Translations under genes and position numbers: made by a program | The notes under the pieces: model-generated | What the model was told of the DNA's origin: nothing | The model's database searches: none | What the model saw: only the letters and a program-made list of their open reading frames with translations | From: Paractinoplanes durhamensis | GTDB lineage: Bacteria; Actinomycetota; Actinomycetes; Mycobacteriales; Micromonosporaceae | NCBI RefSeq assembly: GCF_016862175.1 | Contig: NZ_BOML01000090.1 | Location: 1 to 43,625 of the forward strand | Direction: 5' to 3' | Length of the DNA stretch: 43,625 nt | Shown here: piece after piece, positions 23,657 to 33,059 of the stretch | Layout: every line of letters starts with the position of its first letter | Numbering within the stretch: position 1 is the stretch's first letter

Positions 23657-24946
23657 ATGACCGCTGTCGAAACCGGTCGGGCCCGGCAAACCGCTCCCGC
23701 CGTCGTCTCCCCCGATACCCCGCCGAACGCTCCGGCCCGCCTGATCGCGGCGATGGCCCTGGCCCAGTTCGGCGCATACCTCACGATCCTCACCCCGGTC
23801 GTCGTGACGCTCTCCATCCGGGTGGCCCAGATCGCCCCGGACAACAAGACCTCGGCGCTGAGTACGGTCCTGTCGGTCGGCGCGCTCCTCGCCCTGATCG
23901 GCAACCCGTTCTTCGGCGCGATGTCCGACCGGACCACCGCCCGGATGGGCCGCCGCCGCCCGTGGCTGATCGGCGGCATCAGCGTCGGCTTCCTCGGCCT
24001 GCTCGTCGTCGCCACCGGCAGCGCCATCCCGATGCTGACCCTCGGCTGGGCGCTCGCGCAGCTCGGCGTCAACGCGACCCTGTCGACGCTGACCGCCCTG
24101 ATGCCCGACCAGATCCCGGCGCACCAGCGTGGCCGGGTCGGCGGCATCCTCGGCCTGATGACCTCGGTGGCCATCCTCGGCGGCACCTCGCTCGCCGCCC
24201 TGCTCGACGGCAACACCCTGCTGATGTTCATGGTCCCGGCCGGGATCGGCCTGCTGACCGTGCTGGCCCTGGTGATCGTGCTGAAGGACCGGCCGGCCAC
24301 GCCCGGGCACTTCGGGCGCTACACGTTCAAGGAGTTCCTGCGCACCTTCTACGTGAACCCGCGCCGCTTCCCGGACTTCTCGTGGAATCTGCTCAGCCGC
24401 TTCCTGCTCTGGATGGGCCTCTCCTGCCTCACCACCTACCAGGCGTACCTGCTGATCGACCGGTTCGGCTACACCACCGACAACGTCGCCTCCGGCGTGC
24501 TCGTCGCCACCCTGATCACCACCGCGGGCCTGGTCCTCGGCTCGTCGGTCGGCGGCTGGCTCTCCGACCGCACCGGGCTGCGCAAGCCGTTCGTGCTCGG
24601 CGCCGGCCTGGTCATCGCGGTCGGCCTGGCGATCACCGCGTTCAGCGGCAGCTACGGCGTCTTCCTGGTGGCGGCGGCGATCTTCGGTCTCGGTGAGGGT
24701 GTCTACCTGGCCGTCGACCTGGCCCTGGCCACCGAGGTGCTGCCCAACCCGGACGACGCCGCCAAGGACATGGGCGTGCTGAACATCGCGAACGCCCTGC
24801 CGCAGTCGCTGGTGCCGATCCTGGCCGCCCCGGTCCTCGCCATCGGCGCCGGCACGGCTTCCAACTACCGCCTGCTGTTCCTGCTCGGCGCCGTGGTCGC
24901 GGTCGCCGGGTCGGTCCTGGTCCGCATGGTCCGCGGCGCGCGCTGA
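23657..24946 (+). CDS. MFS sugar-type transporter
   Basis: The product has 429 residues with about 12 membrane helices. The cytoplasmic loop motif SDRTTARMGRRRPWLIGG matches glycoside- or sucrose-type major facilitator proteins. A second copy, SDRTGLRKPFVLGAG, lies in the second half. The N-terminal 30 residues are hydrophilic and cytoplasmic. The GH3 gene follows after 13 bases on the same strand, so the pair probably imports and hydrolyses an oligosaccharide. The divergent tandem ROK regulator is the likely controller. The ATG at 23657 has GAAGAGG six bases upstream. Substrate is not readable from sequence. Confidence 0.9.
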   Translation: MTAVETGRARQTAPAVVSPDTPPNAPARLIAAMALAQFGAYLTILTPVVVTLSIRVAQIAPDNKTSALSTVLSVGALLALIGNPFFGAMSDRTTARMGRRRPWLIGGISVGFLGLLVVATGSAIPMLTLGWALAQLGVNATLSTLTALMPDQIPAHQRGRVGGILGLMTSVAILGGTSLAALLDGNTLLMFMVPAGIGLLTVLALVIVLKDRPATPGHFGRYTFKEFLRTFYVNPRRFPDFSWNLLSRFLLWMGLSCLTTYQAYLLIDRFGYTTDNVASGVLVATLITTAGLVLGSSVGGWLSDRTGLRKPFVLGAGLVIAVGLAITAFSGSYGVFLVAAAIFGLGEGVYLAVDLALATEVLPNPDDAAKDMGVLNIANALPQSLVPILAAPVLAIGAGTASNYRLLFLLGAVVAVAGSVLVRMVRGAR

Positions 24947-24959
24947 AGGGATTGCCGAA

Positions 24960-26726
24960 ATGAACCCCTATGAGAACCCCGCCCTCCCGATCGACGAGCG
25001 CGTCACCGACCTCCTCTCCCGGATGACGCTGGCCGAGAAGGCCGCGCTGATGTTCCACACCATGGTCGCGGTCAACCCGGACGGCACCCTGCACGAGCCG
25101 GCCGCCAAGGGCGGCATGTTCACCTCGACGAACTGGCTGGTCACCGACAGGCTGATCACCCACCTCAACATCCTCACCATGGCGCCGGTGCCGCCGGAGA
25201 AGATCGCCGAGTGGCACAACCGGATCCAGCAGCTCGCCGCCGGCAACCGCCTGGGCATCCCGATGACGATCTCCACCGACCCCCGGCACGGCACCGTCGA
25301 CAACCCCGCGACCTCGGCCGCGGCGGGCGGCTTCTCGGCCTGGCCGGAGCCGATCGGCCTGGGGGCCACCAAAGACCCGGATCTGGTCCGCGAGTTCGCC
25401 GACACGGTGCGCCGCGAATACCTGGCCGCGGGCATCCGGGTCGCCCTGCACCCGATGGCCGACCTGGCCACCGAGCCGCGCTGGGCCCGCACGAGCGGCA
25501 CCCTGGGCTCCGACCCCGAGCTCGTGTCCGAGCTGGTCGCGGCGTACGTCGAGGGTCTGCAGGGTGATTCCCTCGGCCCGGACAGCGTCGTCGCGATGGT
25601 GAAGCACTTCCCCGGCGCCGGCCCACAAAAAGACGGAGAAGACGCCCATTTCCCGTACGGGCGTGAGCAGGTCTACCCCGGCGGGCGCTGGGCCGACCAC
25701 CTCAAGCCGTTCGAAGCCGCCTTCGCCGCCGGAGTCGCGCAGGTCATGCCCTACTACGGCATGCCGGTCGGCACCGAGCACGAGGAGGTCGGCTTCGGCT
25801 TCAACAAAGGCATCATCCAGGACCTGCTACGCGGCCACTACGGCTTCGACGGGGTGGTCTGCACCGACTGGGGCCTGGTCACCGACGCCGACGACGTGAT
25901 GGGCGCGCCGATGGCCGCCCGCGCCTGGGGCGTGGAGAGCCTGGACCGGCTCGGCCGGGTGCAGCGGATCATCGACGCCGGCGCCGACCAGCTCGGCGGC
26001 GAGTTCGCTCCCGAGCTGGTGGTGGAACTCGTCGAGCGGGGCCGGGTCACCGAGGAGCGGATCGACGTGTCGGCCCGCCGGATCCTGCGCGACAAGTTCC
26101 GGCTGGGCCTGTTCGACGACCGCCGCTACGTCGACTCGGCCGCCGCGGCCGACACGGTCGGCACCCCGGCGTACCTCGAAGCGGGTCTGGAGGCCCAGCG
26201 CCGCTCGGTGGTCGTCCTCGAGGCGTCGGCGCGGCTGCCGCTGACCGAGGGCAGCACCGTTTTCCTCGACGGCGTCGACCCGGTGGTGGCCGGGCGCTAC
26301 GCCAAGGTCGTCACCGACCCGGCCGAAGCCGACGTGGCGATCGTCCGGCGCGGCGCCGCGTTCGAGCCCCGCACCACGGGCTTCGAGACGTTCTTCCACG
26401 CCGGGCGCCTCGACTGGACCGGCGCGGAGATCGCGCCGGTGCTCGACCTGGCCGGCCAGGTGCCGACGGTCGTGGACGTGCTGCTCGACCGGCCGGCCGT
26501 GCTCACCCAGCTCTCCGGGAAGGTGGCCGGGCTGGTCGGCACGTTCGGGGTGAGCGACGAGGCGCTGCTGGACGTGCTGTTCGGTCGCTCCGCCGCCACC
26601 GGGACGCTGCCGTTCGAGCTGCCCTCCTCGATGGCCGAGGTCGAGGCGTCACGCGAGGACGTGCCGAACGACACCGAACACCCGCTTTACCCGTACGCAC
26701 ATGGGCTGACCTGGCCCGCTCGCTGA
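24960..26726 (+). CDS. GH3-family glycosidase
   Basis: The product has 588 residues. The N-terminal TIM barrel shows the family pattern: KHFPGAGPQKDG (K215-H216) and the nucleophile Asp in FDGVVCTDWGL (D303). A C-terminal alpha/beta sandwich follows after the GH3 linker. There is no signal peptide, so it acts in the cytoplasm on sugars imported by the MFS transporter. GH3 members split beta-glucosides, beta-xylosides or N-acetyl-beta-glucosaminides; the sequence does not distinguish these. The C-terminus lacks a fibronectin-like domain found in many beta-glucosidases. A strong terminator lies just after the stop, so the operon ends here. Confidence 0.93.
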   Translation: MNPYENPALPIDERVTDLLSRMTLAEKAALMFHTMVAVNPDGTLHEPAAKGGMFTSTNWLVTDRLITHLNILTMAPVPPEKIAEWHNRIQQLAAGNRLGIPMTISTDPRHGTVDNPATSAAAGGFSAWPEPIGLGATKDPDLVREFADTVRREYLAAGIRVALHPMADLATEPRWARTSGTLGSDPELVSELVAAYVEGLQGDSLGPDSVVAMVKHFPGAGPQKDGEDAHFPYGREQVYPGGRWADHLKPFEAAFAAGVAQVMPYYGMPVGTEHEEVGFGFNKGIIQDLLRGHYGFDGVVCTDWGLVTDADDVMGAPMAARAWGVESLDRLGRVQRIIDAGADQLGGEFAPELVVELVERGRVTEERIDVSARRILRDKFRLGLFDDRRYVDSAAAADTVGTPAYLEAGLEAQRRSVVVLEASARLPLTEGSTVFLDGVDPVVAGRYAKVVTDPAEADVAIVRRGAAFEPRTTGFETFFHAGRLDWTGAEIAPVLDLAGQVPTVVDVLLDRPAVLTQLSGKVAGLVGTFGVSDEALLDVLFGRSAATGTLPFELPSSMAEVEASREDVPNDTEHPLYPYAHGLTWPAR

Positions 26727-26742
26727 GCCGAACGGTTGCAAG

Positions 26743-26766
26743 AAGGGGGCGCGCAAGCGCCCCCTT
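26743..26766 (+). terminator. rho-independent-type terminator after GH3
   Basis: A perfect 10-bp stem (AAGGGGGCGC at 26743-26752 with GCGCCCCCTT at 26757-26766) with loop GCAA is followed by T-rich sequence (TTTC, then TTTT). This is the most typical terminator in the window. Confidence 0.85.
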
Positions 26767-26835
26767 TCAGTTTTCGCGGAGCCGGACCGATCCCTCAGAG
26801 GTATAACCCTCGCTCCGCTCCGGAAAGGCGTCGTC

Positions 26836-28329
26836 TTGAGTACCGCAACCGAACTGTCCCACCCGGCCCCACCGGTCGCCGCCCCGACCGGCGGCAACGG
26901 CCGCTGGTGGTCGCTGGTCGTGCTGGCCATGGCCCAGCTCATGGTGGTGCTGGACGCCACGATCGTGAACATCGCCCTGCCCACCGCCCAGGCCGACCTG
27001 GCGTTCTCGGACGCCAACCGGCAGTGGGTCGTCACCGGCTACGCCCTCGCCTTCGGCAGCCTGCTGCTGCTCGGCGGCCGGCTCAGTGACTTCTTCGGCC
27101 GCAAGAAGATGTTCCTCATCGGCCTCATCGGTTTCGCGCTCGCGTCCGCCCTCGGCGGCGCCGCGAACGGCTTCGAGATGCTGATCATCGCCCGCATCCT
27201 GCAGGGCGCGTTCGGCGCGGCGCTGGCCCCCGCGGCCCTGTCGCTGCTCTCCACGACGTTCACCGAGCCGGCCGACCGGGGCAAGGCGTTCGGCATCTTC
27301 GGCGCCATCTCCGGCGCCGGCGGCGCCGTCGGCCTGCTGCTCGGCGGCGTCCTCACCGAGTACGCGTCGTGGCGCTGGTGCCTCTACGTCAACCTGGTCA
27401 TCGCGGCGATCGCCGTGGTCGGCGGCCTGATGAAGCTGCAGGACGAGAAGATCACCGACCGCAACAAGATCGACGTGCCCGGCGCGGTCACCGCGATCGC
27501 CGGTCTCGTCGGCCTGGTCTTCGGCCTCGGCAAGGCGGAGACCGACGGCTGGACCGCCGCCGGCACCCTGATCCCGATCATCTTCGGCGTGGTCATCCTG
27601 GTCGCGTTCGTGCTGATCGAGCTGCGCGTCCCGCACCCGCTGCTGCCCCTGCGCGTAGTCCTGGACCGCAACCGAGGCGGCTCGTACGCCTCGATCGGCA
27701 TCGCCGGCGCCGGCATGTTCGGCATCTTCCTGTTCCTGACCTACTACCTGGTCGGCTTCCTGGGCTTCACCCCGATCCAGACGGGTTTGGCGTTCCTGCC
27801 GATGCTCGGCTCGATCATGCTGTCGGCGACGACGGCCGGCTCGATCCTGACCCCGAAGGTGGGCCCGCGCCCGCTGGTACCCGTCGGCGCCCTGATCGCC
27901 GCGGCCGGCATGGCCTTCCTGACCCGCCTGGACCTCGACTCGACGTACGCATCGGGCGTCCTGCCCGGCCTGCTGGTCATCGGCCTCGGCCTGGGCCTGG
28001 TCTTCGCCCCGACCCAGAACGCCGCCACCAGCGGCGTGGAGCACCGCGACGCCGGCGTGGCGTCCGCCATGGTCAACACCATGCAGCAGATCGGCGGCTC
28101 GATCGGCACCGCGCTGCTGAGTTCATTCGCGGCGAGCGCGGCGACGAACTACGCGGCCGGCAAGACCCCGTCCGCGCTGGTCCAGGCCCAGGCCCAGCTG
28201 TCCAGCTACCACACGGTGTTCTGGTGGTCGTGCGGCTTCTTCCTGCTGGCCGCCCTGGTCTCGGTGACGATCTTCCGCTCCGGCCCGCTGGACGTAGACC
28301 CCGACGCCCCGAAGGCCATGGCCCACTGA
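26836..28329 (+). CDS. DHA2-family MFS multidrug efflux transporter
   Basis: The product has 497 residues with about 14 membrane helices, the DHA2 (EmrB/QacA) arrangement. Motif A reads GGRLSDFFGRKKMFLIG; motif C, typical of drug:proton antiporters, is in SGAGGAVGLLLGG; VVLDATIVNIALP is the family's helix-one motif with the conserved Asp. It should export a hydrophobic compound in exchange for protons. No regulator gene is adjacent, so control is unknown. The start is TTG at 26836 with GGAAAGG about six bases upstream; no better start is in frame. Confidence 0.92.
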   Translation: MSTATELSHPAPPVAAPTGGNGRWWSLVVLAMAQLMVVLDATIVNIALPTAQADLAFSDANRQWVVTGYALAFGSLLLLGGRLSDFFGRKKMFLIGLIGFALASALGGAANGFEMLIIARILQGAFGAALAPAALSLLSTTFTEPADRGKAFGIFGAISGAGGAVGLLLGGVLTEYASWRWCLYVNLVIAAIAVVGGLMKLQDEKITDRNKIDVPGAVTAIAGLVGLVFGLGKAETDGWTAAGTLIPIIFGVVILVAFVLIELRVPHPLLPLRVVLDRNRGGSYASIGIAGAGMFGIFLFLTYYLVGFLGFTPIQTGLAFLPMLGSIMLSATTAGSILTPKVGPRPLVPVGALIAAAGMAFLTRLDLDSTYASGVLPGLLVIGLGLGLVFAPTQNAATSGVEHRDAGVASAMVNTMQQIGGSIGTALLSSFAASAATNYAAGKTPSALVQAQAQLSSYHTVFWWSCGFFLLAALVSVTIFRSGPLDVDPDAPKAMAH

Positions 28330-28341
28330 CCCTCTGCCACG

Positions 28342-28376
28342 TGATCCCCGCCCGTGCTTCTTACGGGCGGGGATCA
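28342..28376. terminator. bidirectional terminator hairpin with minus-strand stop in loop
   Basis: A perfect 14-bp stem (TGATCCCCGCCCGT at 28342-28355 with ACGGGCGGGGATCA at 28363-28376) encloses a seven-base loop. The minus-strand TAA (28361-28363) straddles the loop and the right arm, and the right arm is the last codons of the DUF5984-like gene. It separates the DHA2 gene from this convergent gene. Confidence 0.8.
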
Positions 28377-29131
28377 ACTCGTTCCCAGGCGGAGACCACC
28401 GCGACGCCGGCCCGCACCTTCGCCCAGTCGACCTGCCTCGGTGCGGCGAGGCGCTGCGCAAGCCAGGTGCTGCGCTGCCGATGCTCGGCCCGCAGTTGCC
28501 CCAGATCAAGATCCACTCCGGCCGGCGGCCCGCAGCGTTCCAGCTCAGCGACCCGCTCATCCATCGCCGAGAAAAGCCGCCGATCAAAGTCTTCGACCGC
28601 CGCGAAGAACTCCACCGCCGGCATCACGACATCCCGTCGAGCCGGCCCGTCAAAGGTGCGCTCCTCAGCCGGCCGGATCTCCTGACTGAACACCACGACA
28701 TCCCGCCCGTCGACGGTATGGCGCCAGGCACGCAGGATCGGCGAGTCGGTGAGGTAGCCGAAATCGACGAGATAGTCACTCTTCAGGTCAAAGGCGGCAT
28801 CGACCCGGTCATCACCCATCCAGTCGTCGTCCTCCGGAAACTCACGCGCCCCGAACGACCCGTCCACAAACGAAAGGAGATCTTCGGGTACGGGCTCCTC
28901 CAGCGCCCACCGCAGCACGAGCAGGTCCTCCCAGAACCGCACGACGTAGTACGAGGGATAGGGCCGCTCAAGCGCCCACCGCCGAACGGCGTCATCGTGG
29001 TAGCGCAGAAACTCGCCATCCGGAAGCTCAACCCAGTACCAGCCACTGGTAAGCCCAAACCAATGCAGCTTCGGCCGCTCCCCACCCCAGGGCGGAACGT
29101 CAGCAAGGGGCCGAAGCTCAAACCGAAACAT
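28361..29131 (-). CDS. DUF5984-like protein
   Basis: The product has 256 residues, soluble, Trp- and Tyr-rich near the N-terminus (RFELRPLADVPPWGG, LHWFGLTSGWYWVELP). This beginning matches the DUF5984 family, of unknown function, as I remember it. Long helical stretches follow (AVEFFAAVEDFDRRLFSAMDE). No signal peptide, catalytic motif or membrane segment is visible. A second small gene lies three bases upstream on the same strand, so they are likely co-transcribed. The 3' end forms half of a terminator stem. Confidence 0.7.
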   Translation of the reverse strand: MFRFELRPLADVPPWGGERPKLHWFGLTSGWYWVELPDGEFLRYHDDAVRRWALERPYPSYYVVRFWEDLLVLRWALEEPVPEDLLSFVDGSFGAREFPEDDDWMGDDRVDAAFDLKSDYLVDFGYLTDSPILRAWRHTVDGRDVVVFSQEIRPAEERTFDGPARRDVVMPAVEFFAAVEDFDRRLFSAMDERVAELERCGPPAGVDLDLGQLRAEHRQRSTWLAQRLAAPRQVDWAKVRAGVAVVSAWERVDPRP

Positions 29132-29134
29132 CGA

Positions 29135-29515
29135 TCAATTGACCGCGTCACGGGCCGAGGTGAACCCCTCGATGGCCTCAAAGATGTCCGCGTCGACCTC
29201 TTGCTGCCAGGCCGGAAGCTGCTCCCACGGCGCGACATAGGCCGGCTTGGGGTTCTCGATCCGCAGGAACATCTGGGCGGTCCATCCGGCCGCGACGAAC
29301 TGGCTCTTCTGAACTCGGGAGAGGCGTCGTGCTGCGCCCTCGCTGACGCGTAGGAGTTCGGCGACGAGCTGGCAGACCGCGGCCGCGCTCTGCCGCTCCC
29401 ACTCCGGAGTTTCATCCCACGGGGTGACGTAGCTTGCCTTCGGCTCGCCGGGGTAGTGCTTGTTGACCCCAGCGATCCACGCCTCGCGGAAGATCTTGCC
29501 GGCTTCGGTGGACAC
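29135..29515 (-). CDS. hypothetical protein with repeated YVxPW motif
   Basis: The product has 126 residues from the GTG at 29515, favoured by GAAGGG six bases upstream; a TTG at 29542 would add nine residues. Two imperfect copies of one motif are seen: PKASYVTPWDETPEWERQ near the N-terminus and PKPAYVAPWEQLPAWQQE near the C-terminus, separated by a helical region (SEGAARRLSRVQKSQFVAAG). I recall similar motifs in actinobacterial and actinophage small proteins, but no function. The stop lies three bases before the DUF5984-like start, giving a two-gene operon. Confidence 0.7.
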   Translation of the reverse strand: MSTEAGKIFREAWIAGVNKHYPGEPKASYVTPWDETPEWERQSAAAVCQLVAELLRVSEGAARRLSRVQKSQFVAAGWTAQMFLRIENPKPAYVAPWEQLPAWQQEVDADIFEAIEGFTSARDAVN

Positions 29516-29816
29516 GGGGAGCCCTTCTGTTGAGCTGGTCAATGCGACGAAAAGACCAGGTGCGCGATCTCGGTGTCCAGATTGCGGACATGCGGATCCT
29601 TCTTGAACCGGGCCAGCTCGGGGCGCAGGTTTTGCAGTTTACGAAGCACGACCCCGCCCGTCCGTCACCCACCTCGGCCCCCTCGCTGACGCCGCCGAGA
29701 CGTGGAACCTGTACCGCCGCAACGAGGGGAAACCACGCGCCGGGACACCCCCTGCGTGAGGCGCGGTACCGGTGCGTCCTTGGGCTACTTTGGCCGGTAT
29801 GCCGAGGGGACGTGTG

Positions 29817-30989
29817 GTGTCGATCCGGGTGGCTCGGATCTTCGACGGGGAACGGCTGCATCGCGACGGGGGCGTCGTCGTTACGGCCGAAGGACGGATC
29901 ATCGAGGTACGCCTTGGTGAGCACCCGGACGACGTTGAACTTGTGGACGGGACTCTGCTGCCCGGGCTCGTCGACTGTCATGTCCATCTCTGTGCCGACG
30001 CCGGGCCGGGTGCGCTCGACCGGCTGCCTGGCGCCACCCCGGATGAGCTCACCGCCACCATCGAGAACTCGCTGCTGCTTCATCTGCTGGCCGGCGTTAC
30101 CACCGTGCGTGACCTCGGTGATGTGCACAATGCCGTCCTCAGCCGCTACACCAGCTCGCCCAACGTGATCGCCTCGGGCACCCCGCTCACCACGCCCCGT
30201 GGTCACTGCTGGTTTCTCGGTGGGGAGGTGCGCGGGGTGGATGCGGTTCGCCGGGCGGTTCGGGACCGGGTGGCCGACGGGGCCGGCGTTGTGAAGATCA
30301 TGGCCAGTGGTGGGGTGTTCACGCCTGGCACCGACACGGCCGGGACCCAGTTCACCGACGACGAGATGGCCGCGGCCGTCACGGAGGCGCACGCGCACGG
30401 GCTTCCGATCACGGCGCACGCGCATGCCCACGCCGCTGTCTGGCAGGCGCTGCGGGCCGGCGTCGACGGCATCGAGCACTGCACCTCGGTCGGGCCGGGC
30501 GGCGCGCACGTCGACGACGAGCTCGCGAAAGCGCTGGCGGACAGCGGCATCGTGGTCTGCCCTACGCTCGGCACCGATCCGGCGATCGTCGTGCCGCCGG
30601 AGATCCTCGCCATGGCCGAGCGGGCCGGGCTCACCCAGGCGATCCTGCAGGACGGGGTGGGCCGGCTGGCCCGCGCCGGTGTTCGCATCGTGGCCGGCTC
30701 CGACGCGGGGATCGGGCCGGCCAAGCCGCACGGCATCCTGCCTCGCACGCTGGCGGAGTACGTGGTCAGCGGGATGACCCCGGCGGCGGCGCTGACCTCG
30801 GCGACCGTGCATGCCGCCGAGGCCTGCGGTGTGCCGGATCGCAAGGGCCGGATCCGGGCCGGCTTCGACGCCGATCTGCTGATCGTCGAGGGGGATCCGG
30901 TCGCCGACATCACCGCCCTGCAGCGGCCGCTGCGCGTCTATCTGGGGGGCGAACCGGTTTACCATGACGGGCATCGAACAGCGAACTGA
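29817..30989 (+). CDS. imidazolonepropionase/prolidase-like amidohydrolase
   Basis: The product has 390 residues from GTG 29817. A GAGGGGA six bases upstream decides this start over the ATG at 29799, which lacks one. Metal ligands of the amidohydrolase superfamily are in place: HxH in VDCHVHLCAD, carboxylated Lys in VVKIMASGG, His in ITAHAHAHA, His in GIEHCTS, Asp in AGSDAGI. The family cleaves C-N bonds of imidazolones, dipeptides or cyclic amides. Substrate unknown. It is followed by a membrane protein that starts inside its last codons (26 bases of overlap), so they are translated together. The plus-strand long frames around it are shadows. Confidence 0.85.
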   Translation: MSIRVARIFDGERLHRDGGVVVTAEGRIIEVRLGEHPDDVELVDGTLLPGLVDCHVHLCADAGPGALDRLPGATPDELTATIENSLLLHLLAGVTTVRDLGDVHNAVLSRYTSSPNVIASGTPLTTPRGHCWFLGGEVRGVDAVRRAVRDRVADGAGVVKIMASGGVFTPGTDTAGTQFTDDEMAAAVTEAHAHGLPITAHAHAHAAVWQALRAGVDGIEHCTSVGPGGAHVDDELAKALADSGIVVCPTLGTDPAIVVPPEILAMAERAGLTQAILQDGVGRLARAGVRIVAGSDAGIGPAKPHGILPRTLAEYVVSGMTPAAALTSATVHAAEACGVPDRKGRIRAGFDADLLIVEGDPVADITALQRPLRVYLGGEPVYHDGHRTAN

Positions 30990-31650
30990 TCTCGTGATTC
31001 CGGCCGCTGCGGTCGCCGGTCTGCAGATTCCGCCGCTTGCCGTCACCGACGGCACGGCCGATCCGGTCTGGGTTGACGTGCCGCTGTACCGGCGGCGGAT
31101 CAAGCCGCCGCCGACCCAGCGGCTTCCGTTCGATCCGCGCAGCGCCCGGGTCGTTCGCCGCTACTTCTGGCTCGCGCCGTGGTCCGCTCTCCTGGCCGTC
31201 ATCCTGATCGCCGTGTGGCTGTCCTCGGCCTTCACCGACCGGCTGCTGTCCGGCGGCTACGCCGTCGTGGTCTCGGCGATATCGTTCCTGTCCTACCTGG
31301 TGCAGTACCGCGGGCTCCCCCGCCAGCTGCCGTTCCGCACCCGCTTCGGCGACCTGCGCATCCCCGAGGTTCCCCAAGCGGTCGCCGCGGAGTGGGTGGA
31401 CCGGAACCCGGCGGTGATCGCCACCGACGATCCGCCGCCGCACGCGCACACCCGGCGCTTCTACATCGGGTGGGCGAGCGGACTGCTGCCGGCCTCGATC
31501 CTCCTGGCGGTGGTGCTGGCCAACGACGGCCGCGAGGACTCGATCGTGCTCTGGATGCTGGTGCCGGTGCTGTTCTTCACCGGCATCGGCATGGCACTGA
31601 AGATCCCGGAGCCGGCGAAGCCCGGCACCGTCGTTCGTTGGCCCCGGTAA
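30964..31650 (+). CDS. predicted membrane protein (four helices), unknown
   Basis: The product has 228 residues: a hydrophilic N-terminal region of about 65, two helices (APWSALLAVILIAVWLSSAF, GGYAVVVSAISFLSYLVQY), a hydrophilic loop, and two further helices (GLLPASILLAVVLAND, SIVLWMLVPVLFFTGIGMAL). I do not recognise the family. Its start overlaps the preceding amidohydrolase by 26 bases. Possible role: a membrane partner of that enzyme, by proximity only. No signal peptide or catalytic motif is visible. Confidence 0.7.
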   Translation: MTGIEQRTDLVIPAAAVAGLQIPPLAVTDGTADPVWVDVPLYRRRIKPPPTQRLPFDPRSARVVRRYFWLAPWSALLAVILIAVWLSSAFTDRLLSGGYAVVVSAISFLSYLVQYRGLPRQLPFRTRFGDLRIPEVPQAVAAEWVDRNPAVIATDDPPPHAHTRRFYIGWASGLLPASILLAVVLANDGREDSIVLWMLVPVLFFTGIGMALKIPEPAKPGTVVRWPR

Positions 31651-31730
31651 AAGTAACTAGCACGATCGGTGCGTATCGCCGTCCTGACGCCCTGTATACG
31701 CGGCTCATAACTGTCGATATCTTCGGCCAC

Positions 31731-32414
31731 ATGTCCCTGTTCGCCGCGCCGTTCGCCGACGGGCCGTCGAGGCTGGCCTGGTCGGCGGCCGTTCTCTCGT
31801 GGCTGCTGGCGGTGCCGCTCTGGTTCGTCACCAAGTTCGTGCTCGTCATCGCGCACGAGGGCGGCCACGCGCTGCTCGCCAAGCTGTTCTTCCAGAAGCT
31901 GAAGGGGATCTCGTTCACCTCGGGCGGCGGTGGCGCGACCGTGCCGGCCAACGACGTACCCTGGCTGTTCAATGTGTTGATCTTCTTGGCCGGCTATCTC
32001 GGGCCGTCGGCGTTCGGGCTGCTCGGCGCGTGGATGCTGATCCACGGGATGACCGCGCAGGTGCTGTGGGCGAGCCTCGGGTTCCTCGTGCTGATGTTGT
32101 TCGCGGTTCGCGGCCTTCTCGGCTGGCTGCTGGTGCCCGGCCTGATCGCCGCGATCTGGCTGATCGCGACCAGGGTCGACGAGCCGCAGCGGACCCTCTA
32201 CACGCACATGTGGGTCTGGTTCCTGCTGATCGGCGCGGTCCAGCGGATGATCCTGTTCGTGCTGAACCGGCAGTACGACGACGACGTCAACGACTCGGTG
32301 TCGCTGCAGGCGCTGACCCTGATCCCGAGCGCGATCTGGGCCTTCCTCTTCCTGGTCGGCACGATCGCCGCGCTCACCTGGGGCGGCGCCCTGCTGCTGC
32401 GCTACGCCACCTGA
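31731..32414 (+). CDS. M50B-like membrane metallopeptidase
   Basis: The product has 227 residues. The zinc motif HEGGH (H42-E43-G44-G45-H46) sits just after a membrane helix, as in site-2 proteases of the M50 family, and is followed by a glycine-rich SGGGGA stretch and about five further helices. I see no clear second zinc-ligand motif (NPDG or LDG type), so activity is uncertain. Related M50B-like proteins are annotated as peptidases or as proteins of unknown function. The longer plus-strand frame starting at 31179 is an antisense shadow; the ATG at 31731 is the supported start. The tail overlaps the convergent gene by 13 bases. Confidence 0.8.
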   Translation: MSLFAAPFADGPSRLAWSAAVLSWLLAVPLWFVTKFVLVIAHEGGHALLAKLFFQKLKGISFTSGGGGATVPANDVPWLFNVLIFLAGYLGPSAFGLLGAWMLIHGMTAQVLWASLGFLVLMLFAVRGLLGWLLVPGLIAAIWLIATRVDEPQRTLYTHMWVWFLLIGAVQRMILFVLNRQYDDDVNDSVSLQALTLIPSAIWAFLFLVGTIAALTWGGALLLRYAT

Positions 32415-32953
32415 GCGGCCGGGGCCGGCGCGCGGAACGCCGTGACGGCCACCGCGCCGAGCGCCACGACCAGGGCGACGTTCACCGCGACCGCGAGCCA
32501 GCCGATGTTGGCGATGTGCGCGACCGGCCACGCCAGCGCGGCCACGCCGAGCAGCGCCGCGGTCCACAGTGGCTGGGAGCGGCGCAGGATCACCGCGGCC
32601 AGCAGCAGGGTGAGCGGGAAGAACAGGCCGAGCGGCTTGATCAGGGTGGCGGCGCCGGTCGCGTCGACCAGATCGGTGTCACCGAGCGAGACGTGGATGG
32701 TGTTGAAGCCGTACGCGACGTTGCCGGCCGCCCCGAGCGCGCCCACGATCAGCAGGGCCGCGGCCCAGTAGCCGTCGGCGAAGGTCAGGAGCCGGACCAG
32801 GACGATGGTGTAGCCGATCGCGCCGAGGATGTGAAAGACCGCGGCGGTCGGGTCGGCCCAGCCGTTCACGGCGTACAGGATGTCGGCAATGAGGTAGATC
32901 GCCGGGCCGGCGATCAGCGATGCGGTGAGCACCCGGTCGAGTGGTGAGGTCAT
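32402..32953 (-). CDS. predicted membrane protein (about six helices), unknown
   Basis: The product has 183 residues with about six hydrophobic segments and almost no loops of size (SLIAGPAIYLIADILYAV, VFHILGAIGYTIVLVRLL, YWAAALLIVGALGAAGN). It resembles small DUF4386-type integral proteins, with no motif for function. The stop lies 13 bases inside the preceding gene, tail to tail, and its start faces the broken kinase gene across about 106 bases. Confidence 0.7.
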   Translation of the reverse strand: MTSPLDRVLTASLIAGPAIYLIADILYAVNGWADPTAAVFHILGAIGYTIVLVRLLTFADGYWAAALLIVGALGAAGNVAYGFNTIHVSLGDTDLVDATGAATLIKPLGLFFPLTLLLAAVILRRSQPLWTAALLGVAALAWPVAHIANIGWLAVAVNVALVVALGAVAVTAFRAPAPAAQVA

Positions 32954-33059
32954 GCCAGTACGGTCGCGCCGCGGCCGGCCGTGGTCATCGGGGCAGGCCC
33001 GGCGATATCACCGGGTTAACCCTGGTCCCCTCGGCGCCGTGCGCTGGCACGATACAAGC

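Noticed and set aside
29412..31103. A 563-codon minus-strand frame
   Set aside because: It runs antisense to the amidohydrolase, whose metal ligands are all in place on the plus strand.
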